A DNA stretch of 64,000 nt from Phylloscopus collybita (Eukaryota; Chordata; Aves; Passeriformes; Phylloscopidae), in assembly GCA_027886175.1 (NCBI GenBank), contig JAJNNQ010000013.1, forward strand, positions 4,669,501 to 4,733,500. The letters are read 5' to 3'. How positions within the stretch are numbered: position 1 is the first letter of the stretch; each line of letters opens with the position of its first letter. The position numbers and the translations under genes were made by a program. Shown piece by piece: positions 49,213-61,339 of this stretch. The notes beneath the pieces are model-generated. The model was given only the letters and a program-made list of their open reading frames with translations, made no database searches and was not told the origin of the DNA.

Positions 49213-52200
49213 GGTGTTAGACTCTTGAACTTGATGGATGATAAAAACAGATCTTTTATCTTTTCATTTAACCCCATAAAAACTAACATTCTTCTCGACC
49301 TTCTTCTCTCTTCTGCCCCTTGGAAGTCAAAGGTAACTAATGCTCAGCAAAATCTGTCCAGGATTTGTTCTTGGTCGCCCTACTCCAGGGCAAGGGTATT
49401 ACTGTCACACCTTTCAGCACAAAATTTGCTCACCAGCTCATGCTCATTAAAGAGCTTGCAATTCAGATTTTGAGATATTACTTACTAAAATTGCCTACAG
49501 AAAACACTTTGAAGCATTGACCACACCAATGCTTGACTTCTGTCATGAAGATTCGAGTTTTAAAATGGAGGGAAGAGAATCCACTTTGGAGTGGCTTCCC
49601 ACATTAACTAGCTTGCTGTCTGGTTCACACTGACACACCTGGTCACCACAGAGATGGGTTTCCCCAGCAAAGCCAGGGTATTGAGAATTAGTATTGTTTG
49701 TAACCCTCTGCAGCCCTACAAAGCAGCCCAACAACCCCAGCTGGCCTTTTTATTCTCTGTAAAACATACCACACTAAGGGTAAACACTTCAAATACTAAG
49801 TATTGGAAGCAGAGGTTAGAATTCAGAACAATTTAGGGATGTCAGTGCCCACACTGTGCCTGCCATGCTTGATGGGCACCTCCTCAGGAGGGGCTGCTTC
49901 CAGTGTCTGCATTTCACTTTCAAACACACATTATATGTTTTAAACATTCTCTTCTAGCCTTCATTATGCTCATCCTTAGCTAAAAAACTTGAAGAGGGTT
50001 CCAAAAACTAGAGGGAAAAAGTCACTGCCCCTCTAAATCTCCGTGCTGTAGCCCTAACTGGCCTGACTGCCCTGTGTCAACTTCCCTCTGATAAAAGGTA
50101 GCAACACGTGTTAATTAAATACAACTCCCTTTGTTCCTTCCATCTCCTGATACTATTTTATTTTTCATTAATTTTCTCTTTAATTTCTGCCTGTGATTAT
50201 TTTTCCATCTTTTTCTCTTTGTTACTACCTTTTCTCACAATCTGCTCTTTACTGATACTACATTTTACCTGCATACCAACTCTTTCACCATGCCCTCCTT
50301 TCATTTTGCCTTTCTACCACTTAATTTTTCCCCCTCTGACTTTTTAAATCGCTGTACCTCTTTTCCACTTTCCTATTTTCCATTTCTGTTTTCAGTAATG
50401 TATTTTAGAAAATGATATTTTGCTCAACTTCTTCATTTTTTCTCTTGTAGCAAACTAGGTTAAATTCCTGCTGTTTTTCTGGAGGAAAAAGAAAAGTGAA
50501 AAGTTAGTGGGAAGATGAAGAATGTGGAGATGACATGCCAATGAAAAATACTAGGTTAGCTCACTAGTCATGTAGATATTGTCTAGCACAGGCCTTTTGC
50601 AAAATCAATCTTTCCAACATAACAACAATTCTTGTGTTTGTTTTTAAACCAGTGAGCAGCTATTTCTTAAAAGTATCCTGAAAGCACCTTATAATTCATG
50701 CAGATAGAACAATGTTGTTTTCTCTGGGGTGTTTCCTGCCAATTCAGATTTAAATGAAGACTGAATTTGGAAGTACCATTTGTAGCATACAGTGTCTACA
50801 GTGGAGGTTTGTTTAGGACACTGAAAACTCTTAAGTACACTTTATAGGAATTATGAACTACCTTAGCTATGATTTATAGCTATTTCCTTCCTAAATAGAA
50901 CAGTAATTTGTTTCTGTGACTGCTACAAACTCCAGAATACAACAGGAGGCATAGAATCAGTACTGCACCCTTGATATGCTCTCTTCACCTTTTGCAGTGA
51001 CAAAAGCTGTTTTGGCTCTGTGTCGTCCTCTTCACTGAAATTTCATAGATGTGCTTTGAGCAGGGATGGGTAATCATCAAATGTTTTAACTCAGGGTAGC
51101 ATTAGCACTGCAAAATCATGAAGGCATTTCCCTGCAGTCTGCTTTCTTAAAGGACATCCACTTCACCTCAGGCATCAGAGAAGATAATTCAAGAAGCTGT
51201 AGTTCATATGGACTTTCACCCCTCTGGGGTACTTCTAAGCCTGTCTGCTTGTGCAACCTGTCCTTTGTTTCCCAGGTGATACCCTCTGGCAGCAACATTT
51301 CACCTGGGTTTCACTAGGGGAGCATACTAAATGTAACCATGGAAATTCAATAGCTTTAAACTGCAACTCAAAGCAGAGACCACCAAGGGCAGTTTTGTCT
51401 GGTTAAGTGGAGCTGGCTTGTAAAATCACAGTCATTTCCCAAACCAGCTGTTAAACCCAGAGACAGCAACTTCTGATCTGCATTACATTGCCTTCCTTAG
51501 TGAGTGCTGTGCCTGCCCTGAAAAATGGCACTGCTGCCTCCTCCACTTGTTTAAAGGCAGTGAGGAGCAAACCCCATGTGAACATGCACTTGGGGGAAAA
51601 AAGGAACTGCCTTGCTGGTCCCTGTTCCTGACCTGCATCCATGTCTTCTGCCCCACACCTGAAAACTGGATAGTTCTTTTTCTCTTTTTCTCTTTGCCAA
51701 CCAAAGCAGTTCAAAGCTGCTGTGAGGGACTGGAGACAAGAAATTTTTGAAGTTGCCTGTTTGCTTGTTAGTCACAAGCAATAACAATGCATTCTTAGGG
51801 TTTAATCAGCTCTTATTGAACTCCCAACTTTGACATTAACTTGACTGAGATCCAAATTTAATGTCACTTTATAAATAAATTCAATTCTCTTCTTTTTCTC
51901 CTCTTCACCACAACATTCATCCAATCACAGTACTGATAAACTGCAATTGAAAATGCAGTTGCAGTACAAATTCATAGGCACTTGACTTTGGGAAACACAA
52001 AAAGTTTACAGCAATAATTTCAGAAGTATGGAGCAGAATAAAACAACACTCAGTACTTCCCTATGCTCTTGTTCAGGCAGGTTAGGAATGTCATTGGGAA
52101 GTTTTCCACAGGAACTAATAGCACTAGATTTGAGAGCAGACTTGCTTTTTTAAGTTGATAGACATTTGTCTTCTGATTTTTACCCTCTGATGTGTGTTAA

Positions 52201-52329
52201 CAGCCAATAAATGAAATAGAAATATTTCCAATTAATTCTCTTTTTAATCTACTTATCTCCTGCTTATCTCCTTACTACTATGAAGTAAGTTCAGATCAAA
52301 TATGGTGCAGAGACACAGCAACCTAATAA

Positions 52330-53240
52330 AGCATTGCCAAGCATAACAAGTTGCCTTTCAAGGTACATTTTTCTTTAGTGACTTTTCTGCAGCCAAGAAT
52401 AAAATTAAAAGAATGGGAGAAAGACAGAGAGGGTGAATTAGCACATTTGACTCAAATATAAACAACTCAAAAAAATATGTTACTAATCAGGCAGATTCCA
52501 ATCATCCTACTTATCATCTTGGGCCACACTGCATGTGGTTTCTCCCCAGATGTGCAGGATATTGAGGAAGACATTCTAGGGCTACACACAACAGTCTTTG
52601 AGGACATACAAGTGGGACCTACAAACCCCCTGGCAGAGGCTGTAACTCTCAGCACATTGCATTTCACACAGTGCACAATTAAATTGTAGTACTCACTGGT
52701 AGTGGAGACCAAATTGGATTCAGAGAAGGATTAGATAAAATGGAGATGATAGATCTGTTACTGGGTATCACCCAAAATGGCCAAGATAAATTTATTTCAG
52801 AAGCTCCCTCAAATGTTAACACAATCTGGGAAGAAGCTCTAGGGAGGAAACATTGGTTATATGATCTGGTCCTAAATTTTTCCCAACGTTCGTGGACCAA
52901 CAGCAAGAGAACCTGGGGCCAGATATGCTGCTGTTGGTCAGACATAGCCCTGTGTCTAAGTAGAAGGAACCAATTAGTCTTTTGTTTGTTTATTGTCTCT
53001 CTTACTGCCATTTCAGATTGCACTCCCTTCTTGCTCTGGTGTGGAAAAGATTTTGCTATCAGTAAGGGGTTATCAGTTCTTTATCAGTTAGCTATCAAAG
53101 GTTATCATGCTTGGGCCAGAACCTTTGATGAAAGCAAGAGAGCTTTACCAGAAGAGCATCTGAAACAATGGGTTGGATACATGTGGGTTGGACTCTACTT
53201 ATTTATTTATTTATTTATTTTTAAATGCAGATGCCAGTGA
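52330..53240 (+). pseudogene. Coding-like remnant with signal-peptide-like start, family unknown
   Basis: One plus-strand frame is open from 52330 to 52686 apart from a single TAA at 52459; a second frame is open from 52683 to 53240 (185 codons), so about 300 codons are readable with one stop and one frame change. An ATG at 52477 starts a segment whose first about 20 residues are basic then strongly hydrophobic (RQIPIILLIILGHTACG), like a signal peptide. The second frame has acidic and amphipathic stretches, three adjacent cysteines, and a hydrophobic run near 52975-53045 like a membrane segment. The open part ends in a (TTTA)n tract, with AATAAA at 53286. I do not recognise the family; a degraded envelope-like or secreted-protein gene is an inference from architecture. 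No LTR pair or pol-like region was found beside it. In AT-rich DNA this much open frame is unusual but not impossible by chance. Confidence 0.33.
53194..53221 (+). repeat. (TTTA)n microsatellite
   Basis: About five TTTA units, which also give the repeated hydrophobic residues at the end of the overlying open frame. Confidence 0.85.
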
Positions 53241-54278
53241 CTTTCTTTTAAAACTTCCTTCATACCTTTCCTCCCAAATTTAAAGAAATAAAGTAACTGG
53301 ACAGCACTCATCTTAAATTCCCAACATTGAAAGGACTGAAAGCTTTTGCAGAAGCTCTTAAAAGTTTATGTTGTTCCCCATTATAAATGCTAATACTACA
53401 TGATTGGCTTGTTAATGTAGCTAACTCACCAGCAGCAGTCACATTAATTTTCACCTTTTACTGTGTAATGGTAGTGCTATTTATTAGCCAGACAGACCAT
53501 TTTTAGTAATGTTATAGGAACAGAGTGTGCATTACACAACAGAACTAGGTTACACCTGCAGCTGACCATTTCTATATTTATGGCTGTCTGACAGCTGTAA
53601 TGAATGGAAATGGAAAATGTTTGTTTTTTACTTTGGCTCAGTAATTTTTTTTTTCATGTTTTAAAAATAAAAGTGAAGTGAAATACCTGGCTTTAATTAG
53701 GGATTTTAAATATCTTCAAGTCTCTTGCCAAGATGCCCTGGAGAAACAGAACAGATCCTTAGGGCAGTGGACAGGAAAGAAATCGTTAGCCAACCTCAAC
53801 CATCACTGGAAAACTTGACTGAAAAAGCACAGATTGCTTTACAGTTCAATTTGTAATCACATCCAGCCCCTTTCACTTCAAGTCTCAAGTCCCCTCATTG
53901 TATGGGTATAACTTTAAGATGGGGAATTTACCATGTATTTTTAACAGAAAATCAAAGCTTTATGACAAACTGGTACGTTTGAATGAAGTTAGGTAGTTTC
54001 TGATGTAATGTTTCATCTCACACCATCTAATAATTGTTATTAACATTCAGAATCTATTTTTTTCTCCTCTCTCCCTCAATCATGCAACCGTTTCAGTTAC
54101 AATAAAAAGTCCCTTACAAACCAAATAAAACTCAGGCTGAAAGTGTCCATAGTACCAAATTCTTATCACTTAGAGATTTGAGAATTTCTGTTTAATTGTA
54201 GCAGTATTTATGTAGCTGATCACTGAAAAACCTGACTGGAAAGGTAGAGGAATTTCAATAGTATTATTAAAAATATGA
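53241..54278. other. Gene-free AT-rich DNA
   Basis: No gene or repeat recognised. An AATAAA motif at 53286 could be a chance match or a polyadenylation signal of the remnant upstream. Confidence 0.55.
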
Positions 54279-54357
54279 TTTTAAAGAATAGGATTTAAAA
54301 AGAATTTAAAAGAAGTAAAGGAGATTAAAAAGATTTTTTAAAGAATAGGATTTAAAA
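54279..54357 (+). repeat. 22-bp direct repeat, 57-bp period
   Basis: The 22-mer beginning 'ttttaaagaataggatttaa' occurs at 54279-54300 and again at 54336-54357. The spacer is similar A-rich purine sequence, suggesting a local duplication. Confidence 0.8.
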
Positions 54358-54450
54358 GAAAAACAAAACAAAACAAAACAAACCCCAAACCAAACCAAAA
54401 CAAACAAACAAACAAAAACCAACCAACCAAAAAAAACCCTCCAAAAACAA
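54358..54450 (+). repeat. A/C-rich (AAAAC)n/(AACC)n tract
   Basis: AAAAC, AAAC and AACC units over about 90 bp, adjoining the direct repeat. The Phe/Val/Trp-rich minus-strand open frames are composition artefacts. Confidence 0.85.
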
Positions 54451-57400
54451 CAGATGCAATTGCCTGCAGCACACTCAAAGATAAAGGAAATACATATTGA
54501 GATAAGCAATTTTGGAGAATGCAATGGTTGTCACAAAGCTGGAAAGATGGACAGTAGGTAGTCTGAGAATAATGAACAATGACCATGATCTCCTTCTGTC
54601 TTGAAATCAGATCTTTTTGTTTTATCTTAAGGGAACCTTGATCAGGTACAAACAAAATGATTCTGAGATCAAAGGAAGAATCATATTGACTCAATTTGCA
54701 TGGAATTCTTTTCTTATTTATAAACAGGGACTTGGCTTGCAGGCTCTCCACTGGTTCACAGAAGGGTAAAACCTCCCTGTAAAAACAGCCACAGTGAACA
54801 TTGATTTCATGAGTAGATGTACAAAAGCTTTCTCATAAAGAGCTTTGTTCTTCCTGTTGTACTACCTGTGGTCAACTGCAGGTAAAGCATTTCAGGGAGG
54901 CCAGAAGGAGATTTCTCCACTGCACTGGAGAGAACCCAAAGCACTTGAATTAAATGGATTTCACACCAGCTCTCTTGCATCAACTTTTAAAACAAATCTT
55001 TCAAATGTCCATAATCAGTTTCACTATTTAAGATGACCAAGATTTATTCTTCCTAGAGGCAAAACTAGGGGGATTTCCCATTCCCACATTCTTCTGCTAT
55101 TCAGTAAAGAGCTTTGTAATCTACTGACAGGGTATATATCATTCTGTATAGATGCTGATACTACAGAACTGGTAGGTGAATGCAACCATCAGAGTCTTTC
55201 AATCACACAGAGATTTGGAAATATGTGAAATGAAATAGAACAGAATGAAATCTACCAAAAAATCAAGATTAATTACTCTTCAAAGTTAGGAAATTTTTCT
55301 CTTTGGATTAATGAAAGACATCAACTGACAATGTCTTGGCTTGATTTTAATTTCAGCTGTTCATAACCTGCATTTTTAATTACTGTTTTAGTGCACACTA
55401 TCATCTAAAGGATTTTATTGTCATTCTAATGCATGGGAGAAACATCACTTTCTATCACCTTCCTTTTCAAAACATCACATACAAGTTTCCCTTTCCTGTG
55501 TCTGCAGCATGGAATGGGGATTTGATAGACAAGGTATTAGCAAGGCTAATCATAACTTGATGAGTGGAAACTCTGCCTTCATTTCATCCTGACAGGGTTG
55601 GTAGTAGGCGTGGTTCTTTTGTTACTTCTTTTTGTTGTTGTTGTTATTGTGGGTGCAATTAAATTGGTGCCAAATTACCTGAAATAATTTGTGGTTATTA
55701 AATAAATCAGTCTCTGATGTGGAAAGTGCATTGTTCCCTGGCATTCCAGAGGTTTCCCCCCCTTTTTTTTTTTTTTTTTTCCACAAGAGATTGCAGCAAC
55801 TGATCTCTGACAATATTGCTTTGTGTATGTTGCCTCTTGGGTGGTGGAAGAAAAGACTAAGCCATGTCACAGAACTGCACATATGATCTACAGCTGGCAT
55901 GTCACATTATAACCAAGGAAAAACCATCTCATGACTTACAAAAGCTCTTAAGGAGGCATCACTTGCAAGGTTAACTACAGTGGTTGACAAAAGAGACAAG
56001 ATGCAAACAATTACTGTATTTCCCTGACACTGAATGAAGTAAAAGAACTGTGTTGGCCCAGCCTGATTCTCCATTGAGTGTTTATTTATATTTACCTGAT
56101 TTCTAGGACTAAACTTCTGAATGTTCTAATAATAGCTATTTCTTGTTTTAGTGTAATATGAACCCTTTGCAACTTCACTATCTTTACAATCAGATGTTGG
56201 ACCGACTGGTTTCTGTGAGAGCTCATTTGTCCATAAATATGTGTTTTTAGAAATGCAGAGCTGAAGTGAGGTTTTTTCTCACAAAACCTGTCTTTCTTGG
56301 CCTTTCAGTACACAGGGATTCTGTAACAGCAATTCTTCATCATTTGTGCCTTGCCTCTGGTTCCTACTGCTTGGCCTTTTGAGGTTACTTGGCTATCAGA
56401 TTTCTTATTCCTGGGTGTTTCACCACCTCCAATGGATGCAACTGCAGGAATTCTATACTCCCCACTTTAGTGAGGGCAAACTGAGGTGTGTCTACATTGG
56501 CCAGTCATCCTCTATATCAGTACTCACGTCCTCTCCCATTTGTATTGGCCTGAGCCATGAGTAGCTTAACCAATATCAAATGCCATGAAGCCAACACAAA
56601 ACTGGCACAGATGAGAGGAGAAACTAAAGCCCATGTTACACTGTGGTATTTCTAGGGCAACTCCATTAGCATCAACTATTTGAACTGGGTTTTCACTACT
56701 GCAAAAGAGAATTTAGAAAAAATGCTCTGCTCTAACTCATTTGACTGCCTGACAAAACGAACTGGAAAATCCCAACTAGTCTGTCAGGGTTTTTTTTTTT
56801 TTTACATTTCCCATAGAAAGTATCCATTTTAAACACAATCAATACCCTTTCCAGACACTTGTCAATCTGTTTGTCCAAACAACATTCACACAGTCAGCAA
56901 ATTAAGAGGTAAAAGAAGCTAATCAGGACCTCTCCAGGTACTTTCTTTCCACAAACAATGTACAATGCTTAATTTCCTACCAGGAAATTATAGCATCTAC
57001 TGAGATTTCAAGATCTGATTAGTTTCAGAGGCTCAGGTTTTTTAAAAACCTGTAATTCAAAGTAAAGGTATAAACATTACAGCCACCCTATGCCTGAAAT
57101 CTGGAGAAACCTGGCAACTGCAGGCCCTTGGGGAAGAATGGGACCCTCTAGATTTTTGCAGATAAGGTATGAATAACATTCTCATAAAGCTCAAAGATTG
57201 CCAGATATACACATTTAAAATAATTATGGTAATTAAATAGAGTTGCAAGCAGCTATAACTCCAGGCAACACCAGTTAAATGTAAAGAGAAAACATCTTCT
57301 GCATATGTTTGTGATTTATGTAATTACATGCTTCTACAAGCTACACACCATTCACTGGCAAACAGCCATCTCTTCTTTCATTACAGTTTAGCCACAGTAA

Positions 57401-57505
57401 GCAACATACTTCATCTGTTTGAAAAGCTCCACTTAATAATGCCACCGAGGATGCATACAACAGCACTGGGGAGTGAATGTGAAAAAACTAAATGTCATTT
57501 GGCTC
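54451..57505. other. Gene-free AT-rich DNA
   Basis: No gene recognised. Small simple repeats: (TTG)n near 55631-55646 and an 18-T run at 55763-55780. A short possible SINE relic is annotated at 56454-56492. Confidence 0.55.
56454..56492 (-). repeat. Possible MIR-like relic
   Basis: 'actccccactttagtgaggg' followed by 'caaactgaggtgtgt' resembles the reverse complement of the MIR block tccccattttacagatgagg, aaactgaggcacaga. Only this block is visible. Confidence 0.35.
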
Positions 57506-57526
57506 TGTGTGTGTGTGTGTGAGTGT
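57506..57526 (+). repeat. (TG)n microsatellite
   Basis: About eight TG units with one interruption. Confidence 0.85.
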
Positions 57527-59549
57527 TAAAAATAGCTTTTCTGGGCTTGTTTCTGACGTACATCATGAATGACTCCATTTCAGACAACTAAATTACACCT
57601 TATGTCAGTGAGAAATGAGTAAAATCCAAGGTGTGTTTCATTTATGAGATTATGTGTTTGCTCTTGAGAATGACTGCTTTTCTCAATGTAGTAATTTTTG
57701 AAAATTAAACCGTACTGGGCCATTTTGAGGCAAGTCCTTACCAAATACAGTGACTAGAAAGCAAATGAAAGTGTTACCTGAACAAAAATGGATTCAAAAC
57801 TCAAGAATCTTCCTCGGTGCACTGGCTTCCCTCTGCCAATAGAAGCACATACAAAGGATTTCTCTCCTATTTCAGAGATCTAGCCTCTGGACTACCCTGA
57901 CACACTCACTAGAAACTTTTAGCCAAGCTCAATTAACACTTTCAAGGCGTTAAAAAGGAAAATTAAAATGAAAAAGTAAATATTTTTATCACATTTGATC
58001 AGACTTTCATATCTTTTACTACTCAGTAACAAACTAGAGTCCATCGGGTTACCTGCCAAGTGCCTTTTATTCAGAATAAAAGGCATTTGACTCTTGTTCT
58101 TTTTAAGACACAACTGATTTTGCAGTTCTCTATAAAGCCTAGTTTATTTGTTCACATGAAAGAGATACACTAACTACAAGACAGTGTCCTAGTACAACAA
58201 TGGGTGTGTAAGTGGGAGGAAATATGCTTGGTCACTAGAAATGAAATGGTGTGCCTGTAAAATTGCATGCAATTTATTATAAATATAATATTATGCTTCT
58301 GTAGTTGCTTTTCCATTTAGGTGTGCAATTGTGGCTTGAACTATTTCACATTTTAAGTCACATATAATCCCAAAGTTGCCATTATGGAAAATATTTCAAA
58401 GTATGCTCTGCTGATGATGAAATAGTGCCTAAGTACATGAAATAGTGCCTGACTACATAGCTAAAAGAGACATTATACTCTATACATGATATTTACAGTA
58501 TACATAATCTAGACTACAGCATGATATCTGAGATCAAGTTGAAAATTCATTTCTGCTGAGCTTGAAAATATATCTCATAAATATTTGTCCTTTTCTCAAC
58601 ATTTCATTTCAATGCTGATGCACTGTTACTCGTAGCATAATTTCTGGCTCTTCACTGCATCTCTAAAAGACTCCAGATTAAGATTTAAGATGTTTTGGTT
58701 TTTTCATTCTCTGTCCCCACACAACTGCTGGAAATGAGGAATCTTTAGGGCACTGAAAGGAGGAGGTTCTTGCCCCTGCTTTCCCCTGAAAACTCTGTCC
58801 TGTTCTCCCCACTAAACTGCAAAATATATCTGTTAGGGTCAATCTGCATCTTTGGTTCATCCAGAAAGCTTTGGGTTTTTTTTCTAAAATCTGTATCTCT
58901 TATTTAGAAAGCTGAAATAGATTTTTGAATTTTTTTTAAACACTTTTCAAAAGAGAATAGCATGAAAAATTCTCCACACAGTTGTCAGTAGTCTCCGGAT
59001 TAGGATATTTGAGTTGCCTGTGACAGGAAGAACCAAGCCTCAGTTCTTGCCCCAGTTCACCCTGATGTGAGACCTGCATCTGAATCTTGCACATTTGGGG
59101 ACTGACTAGAATTTACTCATTACCATGGGAATAAAAAACAAAATAAAAAATTGCAAGGGAAAATCCCCAATGCACAAGGCCAGCCTGCCATTAGTTAAGG
59201 TGATTTTTTATAGATATTCTTGTGACTTCTAAATAATTCCCAAATCTGGACTGAGTTGGGAAAGAAAAAAATCCAATCCGAAGGTGATGCTGCCTTCCTT
59301 TTTTAGTCAACAGCTGGATGCACAGCAGCCCAGAGGGCAAAGCCAAAAGATGCAGCAAGCTGGCCTCAGAGGGGACTTGTTTTAGGTAGATTCAGGAAGC
59401 TGTGTGAAGGCAGCACTGAGGGCTGTTCTGTGGCTCTTGGGCCACAGGCCATCTACCAGGGCCAAAACAGCAACACTGCTTGAAGAGCTCAGCAGCAGCT
59501 GTGGGCACAGGAGTCACTGTTACAGTCATGTCCCTGTCCTGTGCTGGAA
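57527..59549. other. Gene-free AT-rich DNA
   Basis: No gene recognised. It contains a 20-bp tandem duplication at 58417-58456. Confidence 0.55.
58417..58456 (+). repeat. 20-bp tandem duplication
   Basis: Two adjacent copies, 'atgaaatagtgcctaagtac' and 'atgaaatagtgcctgactac', differing at two or three positions. Confidence 0.85.
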
Positions 59550-59960
59550 TGTTAGACTAGAAACAAATTAGACCACACCATTCTGCACGTATTAGACCAA
59601 GATAACAAACTAGAAGCAGGATGACCTAAGAGTATAAACCATTTGGTAGCAAGAAATACCTTTTCCTCTGTGTGTCTGTGCAGTACAGTGCAGCTGCAGT
59701 GTGTGACTGAGCTCTTCATGCACTGTTACAGTGACAAAGTCATTGAGGTCACAACAGCTCAAATTGTAGTCAAACCCATTGCACCTATGCTTGGAGTGTT
59801 TGTGCTCTTTGGTTCATGGAACATGACCTGTTACTTACAATTTCTGGCACTATGTAACAAATACTTAGAATTTTTGGAACTATGTAACAAAAAATTTCTG
59901 ACACTATCAACAAATCCAGCTCTTCCCTGTGGCACTGCAAGACACGGCTCAAGATAGATG
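59550..59960 (+). other. Weakly LTR-like segment, unproven
   Basis: The segment starts with 'tgttagactagaaacaaatt', has a TATA-like 'gagtataaacc' at 59631-59641 and contains the 30-bp repeats described next. The arrangement is compatible with a decayed LTR, but no polyadenylation signal, terminal CA or target-site duplication could be fixed. Confidence 0.2.
59833..59916 (+). repeat. 30-bp tandem repeat, about 2.8 copies
   Basis: Units 'acttacaatttctggcacta...' (59833-59862), 'acttagaatttttggaacta...' (59863-59892) and a partial third from about 59889 with 'aatttctgacactat'. The 30-bp period keeps the reading frame, so the overlying open frame shows a repeated Leu-Cys-Asn-Lys peptide; this need not mean coding. 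Confidence 0.75.
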
Positions 59961-60049
59961 GACAGAAGGACATGGCATACCCAGAAATTATGGCAATGCT
60001 ATTCAGAACAGTCACATTATCTCTGCTAATTGCCACCTTAAAACCTGTG

Positions 60050-60262
60050 GGGAAAAAAAACAAAACAAAAAAACCAACAAAACAAAACCAAACCAAACCA
60101 AAAACAAAACTAAACAAAATAAAACAAAACAAAAAACCCCAAAAAACCAGCAACCAAAAAACAAACAAACAAACAAAAAAAAACCCAAACCCAAAAACCA
60201 AACCCAAAAAAACAAAAAAAACCCCAACCCCTCCCCCCCCCCCCCAAAAAAAAACCCACCAA
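60050..60262 (+). repeat. Long A/C-rich tract with C-run
   Basis: More than 200 bp of AAAAC, AACC, ACCC and AAAC units, ending with a 13-C run and A-rich sequence. Open frames over it encode only Lys, Asn, Gln, Thr and Pro on one strand, or Phe, Gly, Leu and Val on the other, and are artefacts. Confidence 0.92.
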
Positions 60263-61339
60263 AAATTGAGGATGTGATTTCCAAAAAAAAAATTTATGAG
60301 AATCAGGAATTTAATAAGATTTAGGTGTTTAACACTGAGCTAAGAATAAGGCTTTGTGCCATCTTTCTTTTGTTTTGCCTGAGAAGAGAAAGTGGTGCAG
60401 AAGCATGAAATCATGACAGGTCAAAGCCTCCATGAATATCCTGGACACTTTCTAACAAGTGCAGCCATCTCTGTGTTCAGCTTGAGGTGAAGTGTATGAG
60501 GGGACTGGAGCCTGCAAAGAGAAGTAACATTCAGTGTGTCTCAAACGCTTCCCAACTTGCAAGCACTGGCCAGCAAAGCCTCTCAGGTAACCTATTGTTT
60601 CCTTAGTGAAGATCACTTGCTTCTGGATTTTGACTCCATGAGAGAATAAAGGCCTGGTGACCTTGAGGGCACATTGCCATGGTTTTGTCCCTGTTGTGGC
60701 AAGAGAGAAGCAGCACTTTGTTTTTCCTTTTCTTTTTCACTTTGGTCCACTATACTTTGTGACTAAACCTCTGGGGATCTGAGTAATAAGAGACTTTTTT
60801 TAAATTAAGAAAGTAGCTAAAGAGAGGCTTTTCAAAAGGCATTTCCCCATCATTCTTTCTAAAGGAAAGCAGGTGTTTGGCTCAAAGGGACTTGTTCTCT
60901 TGATAGCGCAGTAAGAGTAAAACTGCATTGTCCCCTAGAGCAAAAATAAATAACTTCAGAAAACATGAGAACTGAGCCCTTGGTGAGGAGGTGAAATGGG
61001 TGTCCACCTCTTGAACTAATTTATAACACCAAACATGTCAAATGACATGCTGAATGAAGAAATGATTTGTGGCTGAGAAAAGCTTTACAGAGATCCCAGA
61101 GGCATGGCCAAAGGCAACTTCATTTTGATGGAAATGATTGACTGCCAAACTAAGGAGAACAGTTGAGACTCTCATCTGGGAAAAGGGGGAGAGTTGCATT
61201 TTCAAACTGTGGACCCAGTTATCCATAGCCTTTGCTAGAGCCAGGATAAAAGCATGCCAGGCTTTCCTAAGCCTGTTCACTGGGTGCCCTTTGGAAGGAC
61301 GTATAAATCTTAAGGAAAAGCTTCAGTACTTTAAATACA
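60263..61339. other. Gene-free DNA
   Basis: No gene or repeat recognised in this stretch. Confidence 0.55.

Larger units (their letters stand above)
46861..52329. other. Gene-free DNA
   Basis: No gene recognised. Homopolymer tracts lie at 48262-48289 and 49193-49212. The part 51440-51720 has longer open frames on both strands but no domain. Pyrimidine-rich DNA fills 50130-50400 and gives a hydrophobic open frame without meaning. Confidence 0.5.

Noticed and set aside
50108..50347. Hydrophobic 79-codon open frame resembling a membrane protein
   Set aside because: It translates a pyrimidine-rich stretch, which gives Leu, Phe, Ser and Ile by composition.
54306..54751. Phe/Val/Trp-rich minus-strand open frames
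   Set aside because: Translation of the A/C-rich tract and its flank.
59785..60324. Lys/Asn/Pro-rich and Phe/Gly-rich open frames
   Set aside because: Translation of the A/C-rich tract.
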